Part shown: piece by piece, positions 9,646-18,076 of the stretch
How positions within the stretch are numbered: the stretch's first letter is position 1
Layout: every line of letters starts with the position of its first letter
DNA from: CAYNWT01 sp964450955
Lineage (GTDB): Bacteria; Planctomycetota; Planctomycetia; Planctomycetales; Planctomycetaceae
DNA length: 64,000 nucleotides
NCBI GenBank assembly: GCA_964450955.1
Contig: CAYVFI010000034.1
Span: 8,936-72,935, forward strand
Reading direction: 5' to 3'
Made by a program: the position numbers and the translations under genes
Notes under the pieces: model-generated
Databases searched by the model: none
What the model was told of the DNA's origin: nothing
The model's input: only the letters and a program-made list of their open reading frames with translations

Positions 9646-9681
9646 GCCCCTGAGTTCAAAGTGAACTCAGGGGCTTTTTTC
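9646..9681 (+). terminator. Strong rho-independent terminator
   Basis: A perfect 13-bp stem, GCCCCTGAGTTCA 9646-9658 with TGAACTCAGGGGC 9662-9674, loop AAG, followed by six T (9675-9680). It ends the small transcript, about 360 bases before csrA and 310 bases after the DUF1559 gene. Confidence 0.9.
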
Positions 9682-10044
9682 ATGCGCGGTGCTTGGGGGG
9701 ATGTGGGTTCGGCGTCGGGAAGGCCGGCTGGCGGTAAAACATGCGAAACCTTGCGGATCATGACGATTCCAGGGCAACGAACACTGACGCTAAAGCGGGG
9801 CGCCGCCGTATTCACTTCTACAAGTCAAGGGGTAATCTCTTGTAACCTTTTCCATATTTTACAAGGCCTACGAGCCGCTGTTTTGGGCTTAAAATCTCCT
9901 AAGTCGCTTCTGTTAAACGGTTTGCGAATGAAGTGTGCTGTCGGATGTTTCGTTTGGAACACACGTTGCTTTACCTGATATCAGTCTGAGTCGTCCGACA
10001 GGGACGGGGACTCATCTAACTAAACCACCAAAGGGAGAGAACGG
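9682..10044. other. Intergenic stretch before csrA
   Basis: A frame of about 105 codons (9661-9978) starts inside the terminator and has no family resemblance, so I do not call it. The final 20 bases contain AAGGGAGAG, the csrA ribosome-binding site. An imperfect hairpin (GAGTC near 9989, GGACTC near 10008) may lie in the csrA leader. Otherwise nothing was seen. Confidence 0.5.
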
Positions 10045-10266
10045 ATGCTGGTACTAACACGAAAAGCGACTGAAACCATCCAAATCGGCGACGGCATTGT
10101 GATCAAGGTCATCAAGACCGGTCGCGGTTCCGTGAAGATCGGAATCGACGCTCCGGACAACGTGCGAGTCATGCGGGGGGAACTTTGCGAAACCGCGACA
10201 CCAGTCGCACTGACAGAAGTAGAGAACTGGACGCCGGTGGCCACAGGCACGCAAGCCGCTGTCTAA
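10045..10266 (+). CDS. csrA: Carbon storage regulator CsrA
   Basis: 73 residues starting MLVLTRKATETIQIGD, the canonical CsrA start, followed by GIVIKVIKTGRGSVKIGIDAP and VRVMRGEL. CsrA is a small dimeric RNA-binding protein that binds GGA motifs in mRNA leaders and represses or stabilises messages. The residues of the first strand and the VxRGEL region that contact RNA are present (here VMRGEL). GGGAGAG lies eight bases before the ATG. It is followed 54 bases later by the S41 protease gene, which has its own GGGAGAAGGA leader. The C-terminal 20 residues are not conserved in the family. Confidence 0.95.
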   Translation: MLVLTRKATETIQIGDGIVIKVIKTGRGSVKIGIDAPDNVRVMRGELCETATPVALTEVENWTPVATGTQAAV

Positions 10267-10320
10267 GAGTCGGCCGCGGCACTCCACCACACACAAACTT
10301 CCTGGGAGAAGGAAACACAC

Positions 10321-12531
10321 ATGTTGCGATCAGGAAAAACCAAACGATTTAATTTGCTCACACTCGCTGCCAGCGTTGTGTCAATATTTGCCATCAACGC
10401 TGCAGTTCAGGCACAGCAGTCTCACGACGGAACGTGCACGATCAAGCAGCGAATCGAAGACAGCTCGGCCTACCGATTCGATATCGGTAAATCGCGTTAC
10501 GACTACCCGACATACAGTGAAGAACGGTTCCCGGAGTTTGAGTCTCTTCGAGATGCGGCTCCACGATACCGCGACATGCAGCTCAGGCGGCAGGAACGGA
10601 CCAACTACTTTTCCGAAGACGACTACCGCCGTCCACTGGGTCAGAGTCAGCGGACGCGAGAGTGGGAAGAATACCACGACCAATGGCGAAGTCGGCAGTC
10701 GGGTTACGAACCAGTTCGGTCTCGCGACAACTACGCACCAGCTCGTTCCCGCGATGGATACGTTCCGGCTCGCCAACGCCGCGACTACAGGTACTCAGGG
10801 TTTGACTACAGTGGCGACAGTCGGACTCGGCCTGTCGAAGATCGCTTCCCGGCTCCACTATCGGGCCGTGACCGCAACCCGGGCGAGTACCTGGACCTGG
10901 ACTTCGATTCGTCACGAGATCGCAACTACACGCCAAATCGAAATCTGGCGCCACGCAATCGTGACTTCGCACCGCGTAACCGGGATCGTGCTCCACGCGG
11001 TTTCGAACCACGACGAGCGGCTCCACAGGATCGCTACGAACCACGATCGGGAACTCGCCCGGAACCAACTCTTGATCAGAAAGTAACGGCTCGCTACTCA
11101 GACCCAACAACCGCACGGTTTGCTATGAGTCTGGGCAGCAACCAGGGTATCGCACTGTTCCGCGAAGTTTCGTCCCTTATCGACCAACGGCACCTGTCGC
11201 CAAAGTCGTACACCGAACGTATTCAAAACGGTGTGCGAAACATCGAAGTCGCTTTGCAGAACCGAGCTTTCCGATCGGCCGTATCGCTGCAGGCTTCGAA
11301 TACTCAGTTGGCCAACTTCCGGTCGGGGCTGTCGCAGCTGACAAACCGAACAGTCAGCAGCCGTGCTCAGGCGGAACAGGTAGTGGGTTCTGCGATGCAG
11401 TTGGCTGCTCAATCAGGCCTGCGTCCTGGTCTGGTGGCTTACGAATTCGCTAACGGTTCGATTCAGTCACTGGATAAGTACTCCGGTTTGGATCCAAGCC
11501 TGAACCGAGTCTCCGGGGCAATTGAGGACACAGGTATTCAAACAGCAATGGGGGCTCTTGATGAGTACGTCACTGGTGTCGGAATTGAAGTGCGTCATCA
11601 CGCTCAGGGGCTGGAGATTATTCGAGCTTTACGGGGCGGTCCTGCTGTGGCGGCTGGAATCCAAAGCGGAGACATTATCCGACAGATTAATGGTCAGAAC
11701 ATCGGTGGAATGGAAATGAACCAGTCTGTTGGCATGATTAGCGGCCCCCGCGGTGCTGCAGTTCGATTCCTTGTGGCTCGAGAGGGGCGCGGTACGAAAA
11801 CCTTCAGCCTTGTTCGACGACAATTCCGCGTCTACAGCGTTAACGATGTGAAGATGGTCGATCGCCAGTCTGGTGTCGGCTACATGCACCTCAACAAGTT
11901 TGCGAAAAGCTCTGCTGCTGAAATGGAACAGGCGATTCAGGAACTGCAGAGTCAGGGCATGAAGAACCTGATTGTCGATGTTCGCGGCAACCCGGGCGGG
12001 CTACTGACAACAGCAATCGAAGTTTCGGACAAGTTCCTACGCTGCGGTAAAATTGTGGCGACCCGCGGTCGACTGGGTTCAGACAACATGGTCGAGTCTG
12101 CCAACGCCAGTGGAACCTGGAGCATGCCGCTTGTGGTCCTGGTGGACGGCGACAGTGCGAGTGCCAGTGAGATTTTCGCTGCTGCGATTCAGGAAAACGG
12201 CCGAGGAATCGTGGTTGGCGAGAAGAGCTACGGAAAGGGAACGGTTCAAACTCACTTCCCACTAAGTTCAGGGTTAGGAACCGTGCGACTGACGACAGCC
12301 AAGTTCTACTCACCGACTGACCGTGAGATGTCTGGCAACGGAGTGACGCCTGATGTTCGAGCCTCAGACGAGAAGGACGCTTTGGACCGAGCTGTCACAG
12401 CAGCCAGTCACCCTCGGTTGGCTGAAATGGTTGCACAGCACGGTACCTGTCGACCAGCCGGAAGCAACTTTGGTCGCTTTGGTTCTGCGGCAAAGCCGGC
12501 AACTGATGTTTCAGCATCGCTAAGCAAGTAA
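10321..12531 (+). CDS. Exported PDZ/S41 family C-terminal processing protease
   Basis: 736 residues with a signal peptide (LLTLAASVVSIFAINAAVQA). Residues of about 60-250 are rich in Arg, Tyr, Asp and Pro, low complexity and unusual for the family. About 260-400 is an unassigned helical part. A PDZ domain (about 418-500) has GLEIIRALRGGPAVAAGIQSGD. The S41 peptidase domain (about 505-700) has DVRGNPGGLL, DSASASEIFAAA with the catalytic Ser (about S614) and GEKSYGKGTVQ with the catalytic Lys 25 residues later, the spacing of Tsp/Prc. It cleaves protein C-termini in the periplasm. Terminators follow directly, so it ends its unit. Confidence 0.9.
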   Translation: MLRSGKTKRFNLLTLAASVVSIFAINAAVQAQQSHDGTCTIKQRIEDSSAYRFDIGKSRYDYPTYSEERFPEFESLRDAAPRYRDMQLRRQERTNYFSEDDYRRPLGQSQRTREWEEYHDQWRSRQSGYEPVRSRDNYAPARSRDGYVPARQRRDYRYSGFDYSGDSRTRPVEDRFPAPLSGRDRNPGEYLDLDFDSSRDRNYTPNRNLAPRNRDFAPRNRDRAPRGFEPRRAAPQDRYEPRSGTRPEPTLDQKVTARYSDPTTARFAMSLGSNQGIALFREVSSLIDQRHLSPKSYTERIQNGVRNIEVALQNRAFRSAVSLQASNTQLANFRSGLSQLTNRTVSSRAQAEQVVGSAMQLAAQSGLRPGLVAYEFANGSIQSLDKYSGLDPSLNRVSGAIEDTGIQTAMGALDEYVTGVGIEVRHHAQGLEIIRALRGGPAVAAGIQSGDIIRQINGQNIGGMEMNQSVGMISGPRGAAVRFLVAREGRGTKTFSLVRRQFRVYSVNDVKMVDRQSGVGYMHLNKFAKSSAAEMEQAIQELQSQGMKNLIVDVRGNPGGLLTTAIEVSDKFLRCGKIVATRGRLGSDNMVESANASGTWSMPLVVLVDGDSASASEIFAAAIQENGRGIVVGEKSYGKGTVQTHFPLSSGLGTVRLTTAKFYSPTDREMSGNGVTPDVRASDEKDALDRAVTAASHPRLAEMVAQHGTCRPAGSNFGRFGSAAKPATDVSASLSK

Positions 12532-12539
12532 TCGCAACG

Positions 12540-12562
12540 GCCGCAGGACGCGGCTCTTTTTT
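12540..12562 (+). terminator. Rho-independent terminator after the S41 protease gene
   Basis: GCCGC 12540-12544 pairs with GCGGC 12550-12554 over a five-base loop, followed by CTTTTTT. It starts eight bases after the stop codon. The stem is short, and a second terminator lies 50 bases further on. Confidence 0.6.
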
Positions 12563-12586
12563 ACAGGATTCAAGGAGACCGCCACG

Positions 12587-12616
12587 ATGGCGAACAATCA
12601 GGCAGACGCCGGTTAA
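12587..12616 (+). CDS. Nine-residue mini-ORF between two terminators
   Basis: ATG with AAGGAG (12572-12577) nine bases upstream; predicted peptide MANNQADAG. The stop codon TAA (12614-12616) overlaps the first bases of the next terminator stem. Its arrangement (good ribosome-binding site, tiny ORF, terminator) resembles that at 9517-9681. It may be chance. Confidence 0.25.
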   Translation: MANNQADAG

Positions 12617-12655
12617 CGGCCGCTTTACCAGGTGTAAAGCGGCCGTTTCTTTATT
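12615..12655 (+). terminator. Strong rho-independent terminator
   Basis: A perfect 14-bp stem, AACGGCCGCTTTAC 12615-12628 with GTAAAGCGGCCGTT 12634-12647, five-base loop, then TCTTTATT. It ends the csrA-S41 region before the LEPR-XLL gene. Confidence 0.85.
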
Positions 12656-12809
12656 GACCATGTTGCATTTCGGCATCACCGCTCCGCAATCAGCCTGACG
12701 CGCGTGCATTCGCACAGGACTGTGGCCCAAAGAAGTGAAAGTCCGAGACTGCGCACCTTCGGCAACCGATAGTTCGACACAACGCGTTCACATTCTGATC
12801 GGAACATCG

Positions 12810-15485
12810 ATGTTCAAACGAGCAACCAGGCGGCAACGGGCCATACAGGCCGCGAGTACGGAAACTCTTGAAGCGCGGGTGCTGCTGTCGGCAGCCAATG
12901 TCCAGGTTAGCAGACGATCCGGCCAATCGTTTATCAGGTGGAACGAAGACACGAGCGTTTCCAGCGAGAAATACCATATCTACAGACATGATCAGCCAAT
13001 CACGAATGCGAACCTGAACCAGGCTGACAGAATCACTGACAAGTGGGGCCCGTTGGATGACGACACGTCCATTCACAAACTGGCAGCCGACGGTGTGCCC
13101 GATCGTTTCATTATCGAAGACGGCGGATCGCAGCTGGGCGCTAACCAGGGGCTGTTTGTTTACACGACACAGTCCGGCGATTCCCGGAATGCCTACTACG
13201 CGGTCACTCAACTTAACGGCAGCAACGAAGACCGAAATATCCGCCCTGGCGTGAACGCGACGACTTCGGCCGTTTCTGAGTCGGTTCAAACGCCCGAGCC
13301 GATTCTTGTCCGCTCACAGAATGGCGGCAAGGGGCGAACCTACACACAGTTCATGGACTACGAAGACTGGAACCCGTCGTTCCAGGGCTACGCTTACAAC
13401 TATCACGTCACTTTGCCCAACGACTACAACCCAAGCCAGGAATACCCGCTGAAGTTGGTTCTGCATGCATACAACGAACGACTGAAGACTCCCGCAGCAT
13501 CCGAGTTCGACTGGCAGTCAATCCAGGTATTCGCTGACGACCCTGGTCAGAGTGTTGGTTCGACACACACGTGGTGGTACGGGTTTTCTGAAGACCACGA
13601 CTACGCCAATGGTGGAGAACCAACTTCAGGACAGATCCGCAACTTCACAGAAGAGCGGGTGTTGATGGCGATTGACAGTGTCATCGACGATGCCGACTTC
13701 AACGTCGACCCCACACGCATACACGCTCAGGGCTTTTCGATGGGAGGTTCCGGAGCACTGTCGTTGGGCGTTCGGTATGGCAATGTGTTTTCCAGCGTTT
13801 ACGCAGCGTCGCCGATGTCAGACTACGCTCGCGACAGAGTATTCCAGAGTGAACTAAGGCAGCTATGGGGATCGCAGGCGAGAAACCTTGAAGTTGTTAA
13901 CTCGGGGCGGCGTGCCGGTTCGCTAAGAGACAGCAACAACAAGGTTGGCGTCTGGGACTGGGCCGACCATGTCCGGATAATTCGGTCAGAGCCTGCCCGC
14001 AACATCGCCCACACTTCACTGTTTGCTGGTAAGAACGATCCGATAATCGACTACCGAACCCAGGTAGTGCCGCTGGTCAGAGCGTTTAATGAAATTGGAG
14101 TCAGCTTCACCGCTGAACTGCGAGACAACTGGACGCACAACTTTCCCGGCTTCAGCGGTATCAATCACCAGCTAATCAATGACGTTGATAACACGGACCT
14201 TGGTATCTACGAGTTCCGACGACAAAGCCTGCCGGCGGTCACGCGAGCTCAAAACTCAGGGCCCGTCGTTCCGGGCAGCAGTGGCACTGACCTATACAAC
14301 CTCGACATCGAATGGTCCGTCCCCTGGAACGACTTCCATGATTCGATTGTTGATCAGCGAGATCGGTACGAGGTAACCCTTAGGTCAACTAGTTCAGCTC
14401 AAGCCGCGACGATAACTCCACGGCGAACCAACAACTTCGAAATTGTCCCCGGGGCAAGGTATCGTTGGGAAAACTACAACGCTGACACCGGGCGCCTTGT
14501 AGGTTCCGGCAACGTCACCGCGGATGCGGACGGAGTTGTTAGCGTGCCGAGGTTTGCGATTCGCACCGGTTTGGGCAGTCGGCTGGTCATGATCCGCAAC
14601 GGCGGCAGTGGCGATGGCAGTGATGGCAGTGGCGATGGCGGCGGTGGGCAAAGCACAGCAGAGATTCGCAATGACGTGCTGTTTGTTGATGGCTCCAGTC
14701 GAGACGACACGATTCTCGTCAGGAACTCAGGGGCGAACACGATTGTTCGAACCGACAATTTGAGCCGACGATTTGCCAACGTCGACTTCGACAAAATTAT
14801 CATCAGGACATTCGGCGGTAACGATGACATTTCAGTAAGTTCATCCACGCAAACTCGTGTTGAGTCCGGGGCTGGCAACGATACGGTTCTCACCGGAAAA
14901 GGCGACGATACGATTTTGGGCGGCAGCGGCAACGATACGCTTCGAGGTCGCAGTGGTGATGATGTCATTACCGGCGGAAACGGAAACGACACAATTACGG
15001 GCGACGATGGCAACGACTTACTGACTGGCGGTAACGGGCAGGATATTTTCTTCGCAGGCCGCGGCAACGACCACATTTCCGGTGGTGCCGATGCAGATAT
15101 CCTCAGCGCTGAATCGGGCGGCGACACTCTTAATGGAGGGGCCGGCCGCGACATTTTGCTGGGAGGCAATGGCGAAGATGTTTTATTTGGAGGCAATGGC
15201 GACGACATCCTGATCGGCGGACGAACCGCTTACGATAAAAATCTCGCCGTCCTGACAAGTCTGAGAAACGAATGGAACTCAGGCCGCGCCTACATCACGC
15301 GTGTCGACAGAATCAGAAACGGCGGCGGCATCAACAAGACAAAGAAGTTTAACTCAGCCACAGTGAGAGCCGACTCAGGCAAGACCGACAGCCTTACCGG
15401 GGGCGCTGGTCGAGACTGGTTCTTCCGGGAGTTCGACACACTGTTTGATCGTCAGTCCGACGAAGAACGCGACATCTTCGAATAA
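12810..15485 (+). CDS. Secreted LEPR-XLL esterase-like protein with RTX-type repeats
   Basis: 891 residues from ATG 12810; an in-frame GTG at 12735 would add 25 residues. LEARVLLSA at about 20-28 is the LEPR-XLL motif found at the start of large exported planctomycete proteins. About 100-470 is an alpha/beta hydrolase of the PHB-depolymerase/esterase type with the nucleophile elbow RIHAQGFSMGGSGALSLG (Ser near 309) and NWTHNFPG as likely His region. After a Gly/Ser/Asp linker at about 597-613, residues of about 686-805 contain GGxGxDxxx nonapeptides (for example GGSGNDTL, GGNGNDTI, GGNGEDVL), which bind calcium in RTX proteins. Likely cell-surface or released. Substrate unknown. Its upstream flank carries the terminator at 12655. 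Confidence 0.85.
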   Translation: MFKRATRRQRAIQAASTETLEARVLLSAANVQVSRRSGQSFIRWNEDTSVSSEKYHIYRHDQPITNANLNQADRITDKWGPLDDDTSIHKLAADGVPDRFIIEDGGSQLGANQGLFVYTTQSGDSRNAYYAVTQLNGSNEDRNIRPGVNATTSAVSESVQTPEPILVRSQNGGKGRTYTQFMDYEDWNPSFQGYAYNYHVTLPNDYNPSQEYPLKLVLHAYNERLKTPAASEFDWQSIQVFADDPGQSVGSTHTWWYGFSEDHDYANGGEPTSGQIRNFTEERVLMAIDSVIDDADFNVDPTRIHAQGFSMGGSGALSLGVRYGNVFSSVYAASPMSDYARDRVFQSELRQLWGSQARNLEVVNSGRRAGSLRDSNNKVGVWDWADHVRIIRSEPARNIAHTSLFAGKNDPIIDYRTQVVPLVRAFNEIGVSFTAELRDNWTHNFPGFSGINHQLINDVDNTDLGIYEFRRQSLPAVTRAQNSGPVVPGSSGTDLYNLDIEWSVPWNDFHDSIVDQRDRYEVTLRSTSSAQAATITPRRTNNFEIVPGARYRWENYNADTGRLVGSGNVTADADGVVSVPRFAIRTGLGSRLVMIRNGGSGDGSDGSGDGGGGQSTAEIRNDVLFVDGSSRDDTILVRNSGANTIVRTDNLSRRFANVDFDKIIIRTFGGNDDISVSSSTQTRVESGAGNDTVLTGKGDDTILGGSGNDTLRGRSGDDVITGGNGNDTITGDDGNDLLTGGNGQDIFFAGRGNDHISGGADADILSAESGGDTLNGGAGRDILLGGNGEDVLFGGNGDDILIGGRTAYDKNLAVLTSLRNEWNSGRAYITRVDRIRNGGGINKTKKFNSATVRADSGKTDSLTGGAGRDWFFREFDTLFDRQSDEERDIFE

Positions 15486-15517
15486 GACACACGTCGGGGT
15501 TACCGGCCACCGAACAT

Positions 15518-15570
15518 GTCACCTCTCCCGCTTGCGGGAGAGGTCGCGGTCTCAGCCGCGGGAGAGGGCA
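15518..15570. repeat. Dispersed 53-bp palindromic repeat (copy 1)
   Basis: CTCTCCCGCTTGCGGGAGAG forms a near-perfect hairpin, followed by GTCGCGGTCTCAGCCGCGGG and AGAGGGCA. The same 53 bases recur at 63570-63622, 63758-63810 and 63946-63998. Only this core is shared with the end-of-window array, not its flanks, so the core is an independently dispersed unit. Confidence 0.85.
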
Positions 15571-15720
15571 AGCCCCGCACCGGTTCATCAACGCACACCG
15601 CCCGCAGACAGTTGACCTATTTCACAAATACTCCTGGGTTTCACTCGTCCCTCGCTCCAACCCCGGCCACCCAAAATTTCGCGTCGCACAATTGCACAAA
15701 GCTAAGCGACCAGCGCCAGC

Positions 15721-16356
15721 TCAATCGTGCCCCAGCGTGTTGAACGATCGGTCGCCCGCATCACCAAGACCTGGAATGATAAACTTCTGATCGTTAAGCC
15801 GTTCGTCAATTGCGCATACGTAGACCTGTGCTTCCGGGAACGCGGCTTCGACAGCAGCAATTCCTTCCGGAGCCGCAATGATTGACAGCAGCTTCATCTT
15901 CGTGACGCCCCAGTTTTGCAGAGTCTCAAAAGCCGCGATAGCTGACCCACCCGTCGCCAGCATCGGATCAACAACCAATCCAACATCAACGGGGCTCGCT
16001 GGCGGCAGCTTGTCGTAGTACCGAACCGGTTGAGCGGTCTTTTCGTCGCGATAAAGTCCCAGGTGCCAGACTTCGGCGGATGGAAGCAGATTCAAAATCG
16101 GATCAACCATACCCAGCCCCGCGCGGAGGATTGGAACCAGGCCGATTCGACCTTTAAGCCGTTGGCCCGTCATTGAAGCAACAGGTGTTTCGACATCGAC
16201 CGGCTCAATGTCCAGATCCTTAGTCGCTTCGTACGCCAGCAGCACAGCCAATCGACCAACGCGTTGCCTAAACTCAAACGGGTTCGTGTCCTTGTCCCGC
16301 AGACGGGTCAGGTGATGCTGAATCAGCGGGTGTTGGACTTCGAAAATATTGGACAT
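15721..16356 (-). CDS. upp: Uracil phosphoribosyltransferase
   Basis: 211 residues; converts uracil and PRPP to UMP in pyrimidine salvage. Family marks are EVQHPLIQHHLTRLRD at the N-terminus, LVPILRAGLGM, the PRPP-binding loop VVDPMLATGGSAIAA and the C-terminal FIIPGLGDAGDRSFNT. I chose the ATG at 16356 rather than a TTG two codons upstream. It stands alone: the next gene on its strand starts 300 bases upstream and the opposite neighbour is convergent. Confidence 0.97.
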   Translation of the reverse strand: MSNIFEVQHPLIQHHLTRLRDKDTNPFEFRQRVGRLAVLLAYEATKDLDIEPVDVETPVASMTGQRLKGRIGLVPILRAGLGMVDPILNLLPSAEVWHLGLYRDEKTAQPVRYYDKLPPASPVDVGLVVDPMLATGGSAIAAFETLQNWGVTKMKLLSIIAAPEGIAAVEAAFPEAQVYVCAIDERLNDQKFIIPGLGDAGDRSFNTLGHD

Positions 16357-16399
16357 AGTCAAACCTCAGTAGTTGTGTCGTATCACAGACAGAATTCGT

Positions 16400-16678
16400 T
16401 CAAAGTGCCCAGGCCAGCATTGCCAGTAGCAGCAGTAGCACGACGATGACCACAAACGGGTTCTTTCCTGACGTGGTCGCATGCTCGGGGAACTCGTTCT
16501 GAATGAATTCGTCGTAGCCGAAGTCTTCACCGTGTTCGTAATCGCCGTAGTCTGTGTCGGGGTCTTCGTCCCAGCCCACGGCGTCGTCGGCCCCGCATTC
16601 TCGGCAGAATCGAGCATTCCGGGGCACCATGGTTCCGCAATGAGGGCAAGGGAAATCGTTGTCCACGGTGTATTTCAC
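16400..16678 (-). CDS. Small zinc-ribbon protein with C-terminal membrane segment
   Basis: 92 residues, GTG start. Two Cys pairs (CPHCG near 11-14 and CRECG near 28-31) make a zinc ribbon. An Asp/Glu/Tyr-rich stretch follows and the last 20 residues (VVIVVLLLLLAMLAWAL) are a tail anchor. The function is unknown. It is divergent from the sigma factor gene with a palindrome between them. Confidence 0.7.
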   Translation of the reverse strand: MKYTVDNDFPCPHCGTMVPRNARFCRECGADDAVGWDEDPDTDYGDYEHGEDFGYDEFIQNEFPEHATTSGKNPFVVIVVLLLLLAMLAWAL

Positions 16679-16702
16679 TGAGGCTGGAGAAAATCAAGGA
16701 AT

Positions 16703-16725
16703 CTCTCAGAAATCCACTCTGAGAG
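16703..16725. promoter_or_regulatory. Operator-like inverted repeat between divergent genes
   Basis: CTCTCAGA 16703-16710 and TCTGAGAG 16718-16725 are exact inverted arms with a seven-base spacer. It lies between the zinc-ribbon gene (start 16678, minus) and the sigma factor gene (start 16756, plus). TATACT at 16743-16748 could be a -10 element, but no clear -35 is seen. Confidence 0.4.
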
Positions 16726-16755
16726 CCCAATCGACCGGCAACTATACTCGCAGTC

Positions 16756-17328
16756 ATGGCCGAGAAACAGCATCCGGAAGACGAGTCCCGGGCGAGTGAC
16801 GCAGAGTTCCTGCGTGACGCGTACGAGGAACATGCGCCGTGGCTGCGGACAGTTGTACGGCATCGCCTGGGAGAACCTCAGGCCGTGGACGACGTGATGC
16901 AGGAGGTCGCACTTGCCGTGTTCAGACAAACCGCACCGATTCGAGACCCCGAACGCGTCGCGCCATGGCTGTACCGAATTGCGGTTCGACAAACGCTGAT
17001 GTACCGCCGATCGGCCGGCCGGCGTCGGAATCTTCGAAACAACTACGCCGGCGAAGTACAGGCCACCGGCGCGGACAACGAAGCAGCCGAACCTTTGCGT
17101 TGGCTGATGAATGAAGAACGCGAAACCTGTGTTCGCCAGGCAATCGACAGTCTGCCGGAACTGGATCGCGAAATCCTCATGCTGAAGTACACAGAAAACT
17201 GGAACTACCAGCAACTTGCCGAACACCTCGGCGTCACACTCCACACTGTCGAGTACAGACTACTGCGGGCGAGAAAACGACTACGCCAGGAACTCACCAG
17301 GCTGGATGTCGTTGGAGCGAAAAAATGA
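16756..17328 (+). CDS. ECF-type RNA polymerase sigma factor
   Basis: 190 residues. Region 2 (about 20-90) includes DAYEEHAPWLRTVVRHRL and VDDVMQEVALAVFRQ. Region 4 (about 130-180) has LPELDREILMLKYTENWNYQ followed by a helix-turn-helix (QLAEHLGVTLHTVEYRLLRA). There is no region 3, as in sigma-70 ECF factors. It directs RNA polymerase to a small regulon, usually an envelope or stress response. The stop overlaps the start of the next gene in ATGA (17325-17328), so the pair is translationally coupled. Confidence 0.93.
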   Translation: MAEKQHPEDESRASDAEFLRDAYEEHAPWLRTVVRHRLGEPQAVDDVMQEVALAVFRQTAPIRDPERVAPWLYRIAVRQTLMYRRSAGRRRNLRNNYAGEVQATGADNEAAEPLRWLMNEERETCVRQAIDSLPELDREILMLKYTENWNYQQLAEHLGVTLHTVEYRLLRARKRLRQELTRLDVVGAKK

Positions 17329-18038
17329 TCGACGAACAAAACGAACTACTCATCCAGAAGTGTGTTGACGGAGAACTAAGCGTAGAAGCTCAGCAACAAC
17401 TCCTCGCGCAATTGGACATACTGACAGAAGGCTGGAAGGTTCTTGCGCTGGCGTATGTGGAAGAGCAGTCATGGAACGCATCGTTTAGTGAAAGTAACCG
17501 GCTTGCGCTGCAGTTGGAAAACGAAGCGTTTACTCAGTCAATCGACACGCTGACAAACGAAGCAATGTTTGCCGGAAAAGGCCAGGCAGTTCAGTGCTTC
17601 ATGCCGCCCGGTGAAGCTGATTCAGATAAGCGATCACGACTGCTGACTCAGGCGACCTGCCTGGCCATCGCTTTGGTTGGCGGCACCCTGATTGGTGACA
17701 TCTGGAGTTCGCGGTCCGCAACAACGGTGACAGAAATTACAAACAAAACAAAAACCGGCCCGAGCGATAACCAGGGCGGCAACCTGTCTTCTGGTTCTGA
17801 ACCAGTGACTGTTGTGCGAGGTCAAAACGGAGGCGTTGCCGCCTACCCAATTGACAGGTTCAACAGAGCACGAATGGAATCAGAATCGGAGTTCGAGGAG
17901 TGGATCGATAGAGACCTGCTTAGGCGGTCTGGTCTGCAAATTGACCAGGATCAGAGATGGATTTTTCTGGAACTGGAAGACGGCAGAAGGGCCCTGATGC
18001 CAGTAGAAAGTTGGAACATCCTGCCTGTTGGTCAGTAA
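17325..18038 (+). CDS. Putative anti-sigma factor, single-pass membrane protein
   Basis: 237 residues. Starts inside the sigma factor stop codon (ATGA overlap). The N-terminal 60 residues (LLIQKCVDGELSVEAQQQLL) resemble the short helical anti-sigma start found in planctomycete zf-HC2-like partners, but no Cys-His zinc motif is visible. A membrane segment lies at about 110-127 (ATCLAIALVGGTLIGDIW). The C-terminal half is outside the cytoplasm and has no known domain. The role is inferred from position and topology. Confidence 0.65.
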   Translation: MIDEQNELLIQKCVDGELSVEAQQQLLAQLDILTEGWKVLALAYVEEQSWNASFSESNRLALQLENEAFTQSIDTLTNEAMFAGKGQAVQCFMPPGEADSDKRSRLLTQATCLAIALVGGTLIGDIWSSRSATTVTEITNKTKTGPSDNQGGNLSSGSEPVTVVRGQNGGVAAYPIDRFNRARMESESEFEEWIDRDLLRRSGLQIDQDQRWIFLELEDGRRALMPVESWNILPVGQ

Positions 18039-18076
18039 GGAAGCTGATCGGGCAGCCGCAATCAAAGGAAGAAACA

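Larger units (their letters stand above)
9517..9681 (+). ncRNA. Candidate structured small RNA / leader with sORF and terminator, upstream of csrA
   Basis: A dense series of structures. AAAGGAGGTG at 9517-9526 is a perfect complement of the 16S rRNA 3' tail and precedes a 14-codon ORF. Hairpin 1: arms TGTCATC 9564-9570 and GATGACA 9594-9600, enclosing GACAGCC 9575-9581 and GGCTGTC 9586-9592. Hairpin 2: CTCGTA 9611-9616 with TACGAG 9631-9636, then ATGG 9618-9621 with CCAT 9627-9630. Hairpin 3 is the terminator. GATCACC 9621-9627 in hairpin 2 can pair with GGTGGTC 9523-9529 (one G-U). The 5' end is not known and no convincing promoter was found. I do not recognise it as a named RNA family. Confidence 0.55.

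Noticed and set aside
9661..9978. 105-codon ORF on the plus strand
   Set aside because: It begins inside the terminator hairpin, has no ribosome-binding site and no family resemblance.
14474..15208. 244-codon ORF antisense to the RTX repeats
   Set aside because: Low-complexity mirror of the Gly/Asp repeats.
15518..15570. Insertion sequence end
   Set aside because: No transposase and no target-site duplication could be seen; a REP-like element fits better.
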